A stretch of 6,119 nucleotides of DNA from an uncultured Oscillospiraceae bacterium (GTDB lineage: Bacteria > Bacillota > Clostridia > Oscillospirales > Ruminococcaceae). A program made the translations under genes and the position numbers. The notes below the pieces were generated by a model, which saw only the letters and a program-made list of their open reading frames with translations, was not told the DNA's origin and searched no databases. Position 1 is the stretch's first letter, and each line of letters begins with the position of its first letter. Of this stretch, positions 1 to 6,119 are shown in pieces. The stretch is taken from the NCBI GenBank assembly GCA_934463345.1, contig CAKSJL010000091.1, positions 1-6,119 on the forward strand, in the 5' to 3' direction.

Positions 1-1
1 T

Positions 2-112
2 CCACGTCAGCCAAGGAGGTTTATAAACAGACTTCTGCCGGTTATTACAGCTGCTGCCGCCGGATTTGCCGGAGTACTTGCGGCATATTTTATTATACGC
101 CTTGCCGGGTGA
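2..112 (+). CDS. C-terminal end of an unidentified membrane protein (partial)
   Basis: An open frame enters from the left edge and stops at TGA 110-112, leaving 36 residues. It starts with a basic stretch (PRQPRRF) and continues into a hydrophobic segment rich in Ala, Gly, Leu and Ile that could span the membrane once (about residues 12-33), followed by a short tail RLAG. This looks like the last transmembrane helix of an integral membrane protein, with the basic residues on the cytoplasmic side. A strong terminator begins nine bases after the stop, which supports this being a real gene end. The family cannot be named from so little sequence. A GGAGG sequence at 16-20 lies inside the frame but has no ATG, GTG or TTG at a suitable distance, so I do not read it as the start of a small gene. 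Confidence 0.55.
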   Translation, partial: PRQPRRFINRLLPVITAAAAGFAGVLAAYFIIRLAG

Positions 113-120
113 GAAAATGA

Positions 121-167
121 CCTGTCCGCACAGTTATTCACACATACTCCTGCGGACAGGCTTTTTA
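121..167 (+). terminator. Intrinsic terminator of the upstream gene
   Basis: CCTGTCCGCA (121-130) and TGCGGACAGG (151-160) form a perfect 10-bp GC-rich stem around a 20-nt loop, followed by CTTTTTAAAA. It lies nine bases after the stop codon of the upstream membrane protein and separates that unit from the ilv locus. Confidence 0.88.
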
Positions 168-198
168 AAAAACTTTTCAGCTTTTTTGCTTTACAATG

Positions 199-227
199 TT
201 GAAATTTAAGAAAAAATATGGTATAAT
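199..227 (+). promoter_or_regulatory. Sigma-A-type promoter P1 (distal)
   Basis: The -35 box TTGAAA (199-204) and the consensus -10 box TATAAT (222-227) are separated by exactly 17 bp. The -10 is preceded by an extended -10 TGG (219-221). The predicted start is near 234, giving about 630 nt of untranslated leader before ilvB. The -10 lies inside an imperfect dyad (GGTAT 220-224, ATACC 236-240) that could be an operator. Confidence 0.72.
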
Positions 228-240
228 TTATTGTGATACC
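220..240. promoter_or_regulatory. Short dyad over the P1 -10 and start site (possible operator)
   Basis: GGTAT (220-224) and ATACC (236-240) are exact inverted repeats 11 bp apart, centred just downstream of the -10 box of P1. The position suits a repressor site, but the arms are only 5 bp and no regulator family is recognised. It could be chance. Confidence 0.2.
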
Positions 241-344
241 GGGACAAAACTTTATTTATATAAATAATCGTTGTTAACTCGTTAATCAGCAGTGTTGATT
301 TAAGGAGTTTATCTGTTCAAGTTTTACAAAAATTAATTGAACTC

Positions 345-373
345 TTGCAACTTTTATGTATTCGTGCTATATT
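345..373 (+). promoter_or_regulatory. Sigma-A-type promoter P2 (proximal)
   Basis: The -35 box TTGCAA (345-350) and the -10 box TATATT (368-373) are separated by 17 bp, with an extended -10 TGC at 365-367. The predicted start is near 380, giving a leader of about 490 nt to the ilvB start codon. P2 sits about 146 bp downstream of P1 in the same direction, so the ilv operon may have tandem promoters. Confidence 0.65.
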
Positions 374-394
374 AAATAGTATTAGGGCAATGCC

Positions 395-437
395 GCACAT
401 TTGATGTACATTGTTTTTAATGTGCATTTTTTATGCA
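395..437 (+). terminator. Terminator-like hairpin with alternative pairings (candidate attenuator)
   Basis: ATGTACATT (404-412) pairs with AATGTGCAT (419-427), 9 bp including one G-U, across the 6-nt loop GTTTTT. It is followed by a run of T through 432, which is the form of an intrinsic terminator. The same right arm can instead pair with GCACATT (395-401, with 419-425), or its end TGCAT (423-427) can pair with ATGCA (433-437). These three pairings exclude one another. The element lies about 20 nt after the predicted P2 start and about 170 nt after the P1 start. The stem is AU-rich, so its strength is uncertain. Confidence 0.45.
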
Positions 438-466
438 GTCTGCTGAAAAAACAGTTCAGACTGTAT
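433..466 (+). other. Stable RNA hairpin in the leader
   Basis: CAGTCTG (436-442) pairs with CAGACTG (457-463). The stem continues inward as CTG (443-445) with CAG (452-454) around an A6 loop, with a two-base TT bulge at 455-456, and outward by a few weak pairs (433-435 with 464-466). No T run follows, so this is not a terminator. Its 5' side overlaps the sequence that could disrupt the preceding terminator-like stem. Confidence 0.5.
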
Positions 467-480
467 GTTAGGGAGGAGTT

Positions 481-536
481 GTCCGGAATCGTACAAATCA
501 GTGTTATGCTCTGCTGTGATTTTGCAGCAGCCGGAC
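481..536 (+). other. Two-part RNA hairpin in the leader
   Basis: CTGCTG (511-516) and CAGCAG (525-530) form a perfect 6-bp stem around an 8-nt loop. Directly outside it, GTCCGG (481-486) pairs with CCGGAC (531-536), leaving a 24-nt side bulge at 487-510. The following TTTATTAT is T-rich but interrupted, so this is at best a weak terminator. A purine-rich GGGAGGAG (471-478) precedes the structure without a well-spaced start codon. Confidence 0.45.
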
Positions 537-563
537 TTTATTATCAAGGGAGGGTTCTTCGGG

Positions 564-644
564 ATGACTGAAATATTCTGTGGCTGGTATACTGCCTTCA
601 GCGCTTTTGTTATGCCGGGTGAACCGGCGATCTACCGAGTCTGA
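564..644 (+). CDS. Possible 26-residue upstream ORF (leader peptide) before ilvB
   Basis: ATG 564 is preceded by a strong Shine-Dalgarno sequence, AGGGAGGG (547-554), nine bases upstream, and the frame stops at TGA 642-644. The peptide begins MTEIFCGWYTAF and ends EPAIYRV. It has only two Ile, three Val and no Leu in 26 residues, so it is not the run of branched-chain codons found in classical ilv leader peptides. The stop codon lies inside the right arm of a long-range inverted repeat (596-601 with 641-646), so translation to the end would keep that pairing open. No homologue is recognised. The strong ribosome site is the main support; a chance frame remains quite possible. Confidence 0.35.
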   Translation: MTEIFCGWYTAFSAFVMPGEPAIYRV

Positions 645-646
645 AG
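596..646 (+). other. Long-range stem enclosing a GC hairpin, overlapping the upstream ORF
   Basis: CTTCAG (596-601) and CTGAAG (641-646) are exact inverted repeats. They enclose a perfect hairpin GCCGG (614-618) / CCGGC (624-628) with loop GTGAA. CTTTTGTTAT follows the right arm, which resembles a weak terminator, although the internal loops are large (12 nt on each side). The inner GC hairpin is the more certain element. Confidence 0.4.
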
Positions 647-656
647 CTTTTGTTAT
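603..656 (+). repeat. 11-bp direct repeat GCTTTTGTTAT
   Basis: GCTTTTGTTAT occurs at 603-613 and again at 646-656, 43 bp apart. The copies flank the GC hairpin at 614-628, and the second directly follows the right arm of the surrounding stem. Eleven exact bases in a short leader are unlikely to be meaningless, but no function can be assigned. Confidence 0.5.
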
Positions 657-682
657 AACTGATCATTTAAAATATTCAGCTG

Positions 683-745
683 ACCTGCGCAGTTTTTCGC
701 AGGTAATTAAGGCTACACCGCACAAAGACCGCTTGTCGGCTTTGT
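683..745 (+). other. Pair of tandem leader hairpins
   Basis: The first hairpin is ACCTGCG (683-689) with CGCAGGT (698-704), a perfect 7-bp stem with an 8-nt loop. The second is ACAAAG (722-727) with CTTTGT (740-745), stacked on CCG (729-731) with CGG (737-739), with a single A bulge and a 5-nt loop. Neither is followed directly by a T run. They look like structured leader RNA rather than terminators. Confidence 0.4.
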
Positions 746-815
746 ACGCAATCTGCTTTCTGATTTTTCATCATATTGCACAGAAATCTGTCGGAAAATC
801 TGGATACGCATCGTA

Positions 816-832
816 CACACAAGCTTTGTGTG
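816..832 (+). other. Hairpin shortly before the ilvB ribosome binding site
   Basis: CACACAA (816-822) and TTGTGTG (826-832) form a perfect 7-bp stem with a 3-nt loop. It ends 20 bases before the AAAGGA ribosome binding site of ilvB (852-857). It does not cover that site and is not followed by a T run. An alternative register uses the AAGCTT palindrome within it. Confidence 0.35.
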
Positions 833-867
833 GTATTGCTTTAAACTATTGAAAGGACTTTTTGAAC

Positions 868-2544
868 ATGAAATTATCAGGTTCACAGATTATAATCGAG
901 GTTCTGCTTGAACAGGGCTGTGACTGCATTTTTGGTTATCCGGGCGGTCAGGTTATAAATATCTATGACGCACTTTATGAAAATCAGGATCGTATAAAGC
1001 ATATAATAACAGCCCATGAGCAGGGTGCAGCCCATGCGGCGGACGGCTATGCAAGGGCAACCGGAAAGACCGGCGTTGTGCTTGCAACCTCAGGACCCGG
1101 AGCGACAAATCTTGTTACAGGTATTGCAACGGCATATCTTGACTCAGTTCCTATGGTTGCAATTACGGGAAATGTTCCTTGCAGTCTGCTCGGACGTGAC
1201 AGTTTCCAGGAGGTTGACATCTGTGGAGTTACGCTTCCGATAACAAAGCATAACTACATAGTAAAGGATGTAAATGATCTTGCAGATACGTTAAGAGAAG
1301 CTTTCAGGATCGCAGGCTCAGGACGTCCGGGACCGGTCCTTGTTGATATTCCGAAGGATGTTCAGATAGCAAAGGCAGAATATGAGCCAAAGCAGCCAGA
1401 GCCTTTGTATGAATTTCCGAAAGCGTCGGAGGAACAGCTCAAAGAAGCGGCAAAAATGATTCTTCAGGCACAGAAGCCATATATTTACTGCGGCGGCGGA
1501 ATTATTTCCGGAGATGCGGAAAAGGAAGTTGCAGAATTTGCAGAGCTTATTGACGCACCGATAGGTTGCAGTATGATGGGCGTATCAGCAGTTCCGTGCT
1601 CAAACCCAAGATTCCTTGGAATGCAGGGAATGCATGGACACTATGCTTCATCAATGGCACAGGCAGAAGCAGATCTTGTTATTGCAGTCGGCGCAAGATT
1701 CAGCGACAGGGCAACAGGCAACAAGGATGTTTATGTAAGAAACTGCAATATAATACATATAGATGTTGACGATGCTGAAATAGATAAGAACATAAACAGT
1801 CATCTTGGAATAAACGGAGAGGTAAAGGATACTCTCTCAAGGCTTAACAAAATGCTTACAAAGCAGCTGCATCCGGCATGGGCTGCGGAAATAGAACAGC
1901 TCAGGGCAAAGGAATCAGAAATGACGCATAAAACTGATGTCATGAATCCTTATGATCTGATTGAAACTGTAAATGAAAAAATGCCTGATGATGCTGTTAT
2001 TGTAACCGATGTAGGACAGCATCAGATGTGGGTTGCACAGCACTACAGATTTGAAAATCCGAGAACCTTCGTTTCGAGCGGCGGTCTGGGAACAATGGGT
2101 TTTGGTATGGGTGCTGCAATAGGCGCTTATACCGGTATGCAGAAGCCGACAGTTCTCTTTACCGGAGACGGAAGCTTCGGCATGAATTTAAACGAGCTTG
2201 CAACAGCGGTTTCATGCAATGCTCCTGTTATTATCGTTATAATGAATAACGGCGTTCTCGGAATGGTAAGACAGTGGCAGACGCTGTTCTTTAATAAGCA
2301 TTATTCAAATACGACACTTTGCCGCAAGACGGATTTTGTAAAACTTGCAGAGGCATTCGGCGCTATAGGATTTCGTGCCGAAAATACTCAGGAACTTTCA
2401 GAGGCGTTGGACAAGGCTATAGAGGCAAAGCGTCCGGCAGTTATTGACTGTAAGATTGATATGGATGAATTCGTTCTTCCGATGCTCCCTCCGGGCGGCT
2501 CAATCGATGACATTATAACAGAAATTAACGGAGGTGAGCTGTGA
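868..2544 (+). CDS. ilvB: Acetolactate synthase, large catalytic subunit
   Basis: This 558-residue ThDP-, Mg- and FAD-dependent enzyme condenses two pyruvates to 2-acetolactate, or pyruvate with 2-ketobutyrate to 2-aceto-2-hydroxybutyrate. It is the first committed step of valine and isoleucine synthesis. The N-terminal ThDP pyrimidine domain has FGYPGG (22-27) and the catalytic Glu51 in AHEQ. The central domain has RFSDRATG (277-284), typical of FAD-binding ALS. The C-terminal diphosphate domain has GDGSFGMN (433-440) through NN (460-461), which supplies the metal ligands, followed by VRQWQ with Trp470. I chose ATG 868 because AAAGGA (852-857) sits ten bases upstream and the protein then begins MKLSG as relatives do; a TTG two codons earlier is also open but too close to the ribosome site. 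The adjoining ilvN and family length argue for the biosynthetic enzyme rather than a catabolic AlsS. Confidence 0.97.
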   Translation: MKLSGSQIIIEVLLEQGCDCIFGYPGGQVINIYDALYENQDRIKHIITAHEQGAAHAADGYARATGKTGVVLATSGPGATNLVTGIATAYLDSVPMVAITGNVPCSLLGRDSFQEVDICGVTLPITKHNYIVKDVNDLADTLREAFRIAGSGRPGPVLVDIPKDVQIAKAEYEPKQPEPLYEFPKASEEQLKEAAKMILQAQKPYIYCGGGIISGDAEKEVAEFAELIDAPIGCSMMGVSAVPCSNPRFLGMQGMHGHYASSMAQAEADLVIAVGARFSDRATGNKDVYVRNCNIIHIDVDDAEIDKNINSHLGINGEVKDTLSRLNKMLTKQLHPAWAAEIEQLRAKESEMTHKTDVMNPYDLIETVNEKMPDDAVIVTDVGQHQMWVAQHYRFENPRTFVSSGGLGTMGFGMGAAIGAYTGMQKPTVLFTGDGSFGMNLNELATAVSCNAPVIIVIMNNGVLGMVRQWQTLFFNKHYSNTTLCRKTDFVKLAEAFGAIGFRAENTQELSEALDKAIEAKRPAVIDCKIDMDEFVLPMLPPGGSIDDIITEINGGEL

Positions 2545-3041
2545 TGGAAAGATATGTTTTCAGCATACTTGTAGCAAACAGGTTCGGTGTTCTGACAAGA
2601 GTTTCAAGCATGTTTACAAGAAGAGGATTTAACATTGATTCTCTGACTGTGGGCGAAACTGAATCTCCGGAATTTTCAAGAATAACGATCTCAATGAGAG
2701 GCGATGAATATTCCAGAAGCCAGATTATAAAACAGCTCAGCAAGCTTCATGATGTAAAGCAGGTTCAGGTCATGGAACGTGACAAGACGGTCGTTCGTGA
2801 ACTGCTGCTTATAAAAATAAAGAATGATTCCAGAACAAGACAGGATATTCTTTCAGCGGTTGATATTTTCCGTTCAAAAATCGTTGACTATTCACCGGAC
2901 GCTTTCTGCATAGAGATAACCGGAGAAAGCTCGAAAATCAATGCTTTTATTGAGCTTGTAAAGCCTTTCGGCATAATGGAGATATGCCGTACGGGTATAG
3001 TAGCTCTTGAAAGAGGCAGTCATTGTCTGAGAAACGAATGA
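2544..3041 (+). CDS. ilvN: Acetolactate synthase, small regulatory subunit
   Basis: This 165-residue subunit binds the IlvB catalytic subunit, raises its activity and confers valine feedback inhibition. The N-terminal ACT domain covers about residues 3-77. The C-terminal ALS small-subunit domain, of the IlvH size class, fills about 85-160. Asn12, Gly15 and Asn30 fall where E. coli IlvH has Asn11, Gly14 and Asn29 at the valine site, so feedback control is probably intact. ATG 2544 shares one base with the ilvB stop (TGATG), and GGAGGTGA (2530-2537), inside ilvB, lies at a good distance, indicating translational coupling and matched stoichiometry. A GTG one codon earlier (2541) is possible but closer to the ribosome site. 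An 85-nt gap without a recognised promoter separates it from ilvC. Confidence 0.96.
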   Translation: MERYVFSILVANRFGVLTRVSSMFTRRGFNIDSLTVGETESPEFSRITISMRGDEYSRSQIIKQLSKLHDVKQVQVMERDKTVVRELLLIKIKNDSRTRQDILSAVDIFRSKIVDYSPDAFCIEITGESSKINAFIELVKPFGIMEICRTGIVALERGSHCLRNE

Positions 3042-3060
3042 TCTCAGAAGCTGTCCATAG

Positions 3061-4161
<1,101 letters not shown>

Positions 4162-4190
4162 TATACAGCGGTCATAATTTAATAGTAATC

Positions 4191-4212
4191 TCCGATTGTA
4201 AACGTAATCGGA
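4191..4212 (+). other. Hairpin downstream of ilvC
   Basis: TCCGATT (4191-4197) and AATCGGA (4206-4212) form a perfect 7-bp stem with a small loop, 29 bases after the ilvC stop. No T run follows, so it is not itself a terminator. It may protect the 3' end of the ilvBNC message or assist the stronger hairpin that begins 13 bases later. Confidence 0.5.
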
Positions 4213-4224
4213 CTGTATGTATTT

Positions 4225-4268
4225 GCTGCTTTCCTGATTTACAAAGTCGGGAAAGCAGTTTGCTTTTT
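4225..4268 (+). terminator. Intrinsic terminator between ilvC and the lipoprotein gene
   Basis: CTGCTTTCC (4226-4234) pairs perfectly with GGAAAGCAG (4250-4258). The stem continues inward through five more pairs, including G-U pairs, to a 5-nt loop near 4240-4244. It is followed by TTTGCTTTTT (4259-4268). This is a convincing Rho-independent terminator for ilvBNC, but it ends only 12 bases before the next start codon and abuts that gene's ribosome site. It may therefore be leaky, or work as an attenuator for the lipoprotein gene and ilvD. Confidence 0.75.
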
Positions 4269-4280
4269 GGGGAGAATTTC

Positions 4281-4457
4281 ATGAAAAAAGTCCTGATATT
4301 TATTTGCTGCATTGTTTCTTTGGGGACTTTAGCCGGATGTTCAGATAATTCTGACGATATTAAAACCAACACCAATGTTAAGGTTGATACAGGAGACATA
4401 GATGCTGGAGTTAAAGTCGATGCGGGAAATATAAAAACGGATATTGAAGTAAAATAA
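4281..4457 (+). CDS. Very small predicted lipoprotein, function unknown
   Basis: This 58-residue protein has a classic lipoprotein signal: MKK, a hydrophobic stretch (residues 4-16) and lipobox LAGC with Cys20 as the lipidation site. The mature part has about 39 residues and is expected to be anchored outside the cell membrane. It is Asp-, Lys- and Thr-rich and contains an 11-residue near-repeat, [11 protein letters not shown] (33-43) and [11 protein letters not shown] (44-54), followed by a partial third copy IEVK. Alternating Val/Ile and polar residues suggest short beta strands. No enzymatic motif is visible and I do not recognise the family. The ribosome site GGGGAG (4269-4274) directly follows the terminator T run. 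It lies 19 bases before ilvD and is probably co-transcribed with it, although no convincing promoter is seen after ilvC. A link to branched-chain amino acids is suggested only by position. Confidence 0.75.
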   Translation: MKKVLIFICCIVSLGTLAGCSDNSDDIKTNTNVKVDTGDIDAGVKVDAGNIKTDIEVK

Positions 4458-4476
4458 ACAAAATGAGGTAAATAAA

Positions 4477-6119
4477 ATGGCTGAAAATTTTTTCTGTGAC
4501 GGAGTTGAAATGGCTCCTCAGCGTTCGCTTTTCAACGCTCTTGGTATGACTCATGAAGAAATGAAAAGACCGTTGGTAGGTATTGTTTCATCATATAATG
4601 AGATCGTGCCTGGTCATATGAACATAGACAAGCTCGTTGAGGCTGTAAAGCTCGGCGTTGCAATGGGCGGTGGTACACCTGTAGTATTCCCTGCAATTGC
4701 AGTATGTGATGGTATCGCTATGGGACACAAGGGTATGAAATACTCTCTTGTAACTCGTGACCTTATTGCGGATTCAACAGAATGTATGGCGCTGGCTCAT
4801 CATTTTGATGCGCTCGTTATGATTCCTAACTGTGACAAAAATGTTCCCGGATTGTTAATGGCTGCCGCAAGAGTTAATGTCCCGACTATTTTTGTAAGCG
4901 GCGGACCTATGCTTGCAGGTCATGTAAAAGGAAAGAAAACAAGTCTCTCAAGCATGTTTGAGGCTGTCGGCGCATATTCTGCCGGAAAAATCGGTCTTGA
5001 GGACGTTGAGGAGTTTGAAAACAAGGCATGTCCTACATGCGGTTCATGTTCTGGTATGTATACTGCCAATTCCATGAACTGCCTGACAGAGGTCCTTGGT
5101 ATGGGACTTCGTGGAAACGGTACTATTCCGGCAGTTTATTCTGAGAGAATAAAGCTTGCAAAGCAGGCAGGTATGGCTGTTATGGAGCTTGTCAGAAAGA
5201 ATATCCGTCCTCGTGACATTATGACGGAAAAATCCTTCCACAATGCCCTCACAGCTGATATGGCTCTTGGCTGTTCAACAAACAGTATGCTTCACCTTCC
5301 GGCTATTGCAAATGAGTGCGGAATCACAATAAATCTTGATATGGCAAATGAGATAAGTGCAAAGACTCCGAATCTCTGCCACCTTGCACCGGCAGGTCAT
5401 ACCTATATGGAGGACTTGAACGAAGCCGGCGGCGTTTATGCGGTACTCAATGAGCTGAATAAGAAGGGACTTATTAATACTGATGTTATGACTGTAACAG
5501 GTCAGACGCTTGGTGAGAATATCAAGGGAGTTGTCAATAAAAATCCTGAGATCATAAGACCAATTGACAATCCGTACAGTGAGACAGGCGGTATAGCTGT
5601 TCTCAGAGGCAATCTCGCACCGGACGGCTGCGTTGTAAAGAGAAGCGCCGTTGCACCGGAAATGCTGAAGCACACAGGTCCTGCAAGGGTATTCAACAGT
5701 GAAGAGGACGCTATTGCAGTTATCAGAGGCGGCGGAATCAAGGCAGGAGATGTTGTTGTTATCAGGTATGAAGGTCCTGCCGGCGGTCCTGGTATGAGAG
5801 AAATGCTTTCACCGACTTCTGCTATTGCAGGAATGGGACTGGACAAGGACGTTGCCCTTATTACCGACGGTCGTTTCAGCGGCGCTACGAGAGGTGCTGC
5901 TATCGGTCACGTTTCTCCGGAAGCCGTAAGCGGCGGAAACATTGCATACGTTCATGACGGAGATGTTATCTCGATTGACATTCCAAACTACAAAATTACT
6001 CTTGAGGTTTCTGACGAAGAGCTTGCGGAAAGAAAGAAAAATACAAAGCTTCTTGTAAAAGAGGGAATCACAGGCTATGCAAAGAGATATGCAGCTATGG
6101 TTTCATCTGCTGATAAGGG
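4477..6119 (+). CDS. ilvD: Dihydroxy-acid dehydratase (3' end cut by window)
   Basis: This Fe-S enzyme dehydrates 2,3-dihydroxy-isovalerate and 2,3-dihydroxy-3-methylvalerate to 2-ketoisovalerate and 2-keto-3-methylvalerate, the third common step of valine and isoleucine synthesis. The visible 547 residues cover almost the whole IlvD/Edd family protein; the sequence stops after SSADKG, which in relatives lies a few residues from the C-terminus. Markers are VCDGIAMGH with Cys77, NCDKN with Cys119, [17 protein letters not shown] (185-201), [18 protein letters not shown] with Ser448 (the likely catalytic base) and [11 protein letters not shown]. The [10 protein letters not shown] form resembles the E. 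coli-type [4Fe-4S] enzyme rather than the plant [2Fe-2S] type; exact cluster ligands are not assigned. ATG 4477 follows GAGG (4465-4468) at eight bases. It lies 19 bases after the lipoprotein gene, so the two are probably one transcript. Confidence 0.96.
   Translation, partial: MAENFFCDGVEMAPQRSLFNALGMTHEEMKRPLVGIVSSYNEIVPGHMNIDKLVEAVKLGVAMGGGTPVVFPAIAVCDGIAMGHKGMKYSLVTRDLIADSTECMALAHHFDALVMIPNCDKNVPGLLMAAARVNVPTIFVSGGPMLAGHVKGKKTSLSSMFEAVGAYSAGKIGLEDVEEFENKACPTCGSCSGMYTANSMNCLTEVLGMGLRGNGTIPAVYSERIKLAKQAGMAVMELVRKNIRPRDIMTEKSFHNALTADMALGCSTNSMLHLPAIANECGITINLDMANEISAKTPNLCHLAPAGHTYMEDLNEAGGVYAVLNELNKKGLINTDVMTVTGQTLGENIKGVVNKNPEIIRPIDNPYSETGGIAVLRGNLAPDGCVVKRSAVAPEMLKHTGPARVFNSEEDAIAVIRGGGIKAGDVVVIRYEGPAGGPGMREMLSPTSAIAGMGLDKDVALITDGRFSGATRGAAIGHVSPEAVSGGNIAYVHDGDVISIDIPNYKITLEVSDEELAERKKNTKLLVKEGITGYAKRYAAMVSSADK

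Larger units (their letters stand above)
380..867 (+). promoter_or_regulatory. Long structured 5' leader of the ilvBNC operon, class unknown
   Basis: No convincing long gene lies here. The stretch holds a chain of separate inverted repeats at 395-437, 433-466, 481-536, 596-646, 683-704, 722-745 and 816-832, plus a possible small upstream ORF at 564-644. Long leaders before ilvB in Firmicutes usually act by attenuation. I do not find the T-box core (AGGGTGGNACCGCG) or T-box stem I signatures. Nor do I recognise the ppGpp/PRPP (ykkC-type), SAM or THF riboswitch cores. No clear terminator (GC stem followed directly by a long T run) lies between 470 and 867. If control happens there, it may act through translation of the upstream ORF or through ribosome access rather than simple termination. 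Confidence 0.5.

Noticed and set aside
203..217. Possible CodY box (AATTTAAGAAAAAAT) in the P1 spacer
   Set aside because: It differs from the consensus AATTTTCWGAAAATT at about five of 15 positions, which is too weak in an AT-rich promoter spacer.
481..545. Hairpin 481-536 plus TTTATTAT as an intrinsic terminator
   Set aside because: The T tract is interrupted, and the outer stem carries a 24-nt side bulge, so efficient termination is doubtful. It is kept only as a structural element.
506..571. A 21-codon ATG frame whose stop overlaps the start of the 564 upstream ORF
   Set aside because: The nearest purine-rich ribosome-like site (471-478) is 27 bases upstream, and an in-frame TTG at 479 is too close to it. 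There is no good initiation signal.
614..628. GCCGGGTGAACCGGC resembles the T-box core GGGTGGNACCGCG
   Set aside because: The essential TGGN stretch that pairs with the tRNA acceptor end is missing, one base is lost and another gained, and the sequence is explained by a simple perfect hairpin. No T-box stem I or terminator partner is seen.
580..852. A 90-codon GTG-initiated frame ending just before ilvB
   Set aside because: It has no ribosome site, a random-looking composition and no recognisable domain, and it spans several RNA hairpins of the leader. The 26-codon frame at 564-644 has a far better ribosome site.
5275..5846. Two overlapping long minus-strand frames opposite ilvD
   Set aside because: They lie entirely antisense to an unmistakable ilvD coding sequence, lack ribosome sites and recognisable domains, and are shadows of its codon pattern.

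Overview
The window carries the core of a branched-chain amino acid (isoleucine/valine) biosynthesis locus from a low-to-mid GC Gram-positive bacterium. The style of the proteins and regulatory sites suggests a member of the Clostridia, probably Ruminococcaceae or Lachnospiraceae. The evidence is a Clostridia-like ketol-acid reductoisomerase, strong GGAGG-type ribosome binding sites, TTGNNN-17-TATAAT promoters with extended -10 TG motifs, and intrinsic terminators. The genus is inferred, not proven. All genes read left to right.

Layout: 2-112 is the end of an unidentified membrane protein, closed by a strong intrinsic terminator at 121-167. From about 180 to 867 there is no convincing long gene. 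This stretch holds two good sigma-A-type promoters (199-227 and 345-373), a terminator-like hairpin with alternative pairings (395-437), several further perfect-stem hairpins, and a possible 26-codon upstream ORF (564-644) with a strong ribosome binding site. It appears to be a roughly 490-630 nt regulatory leader of the ilv operon. I could not match it to a T-box or any other leader class I know.

Next come ilvB (868-2544, acetolactate synthase catalytic subunit), ilvN (2544-3041, valine-sensing regulatory subunit, sharing one base with ilvB) and ilvC (3127-4161, ketol-acid reductoisomerase). A two-hairpin region with a convincing intrinsic terminator (4225-4268) follows ilvC. Immediately after it are a 58-residue lipoprotein of unknown function (4281-4457) and ilvD (from 4477, dihydroxy-acid dehydratase), which runs off the right edge within its last few residues.

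Together IlvBN condenses pyruvate (or pyruvate plus 2-ketobutyrate) to acetohydroxy acids, IlvC isomerises and reduces them, and IlvD dehydrates the diols to the 2-keto acids that are transaminated to valine and isoleucine and feed leucine synthesis. The enzymes are ordinary members of their families. The parts worth a second look are the long structured leader, the terminator inside the operon, and the tiny lipoprotein placed between ilvC and ilvD.
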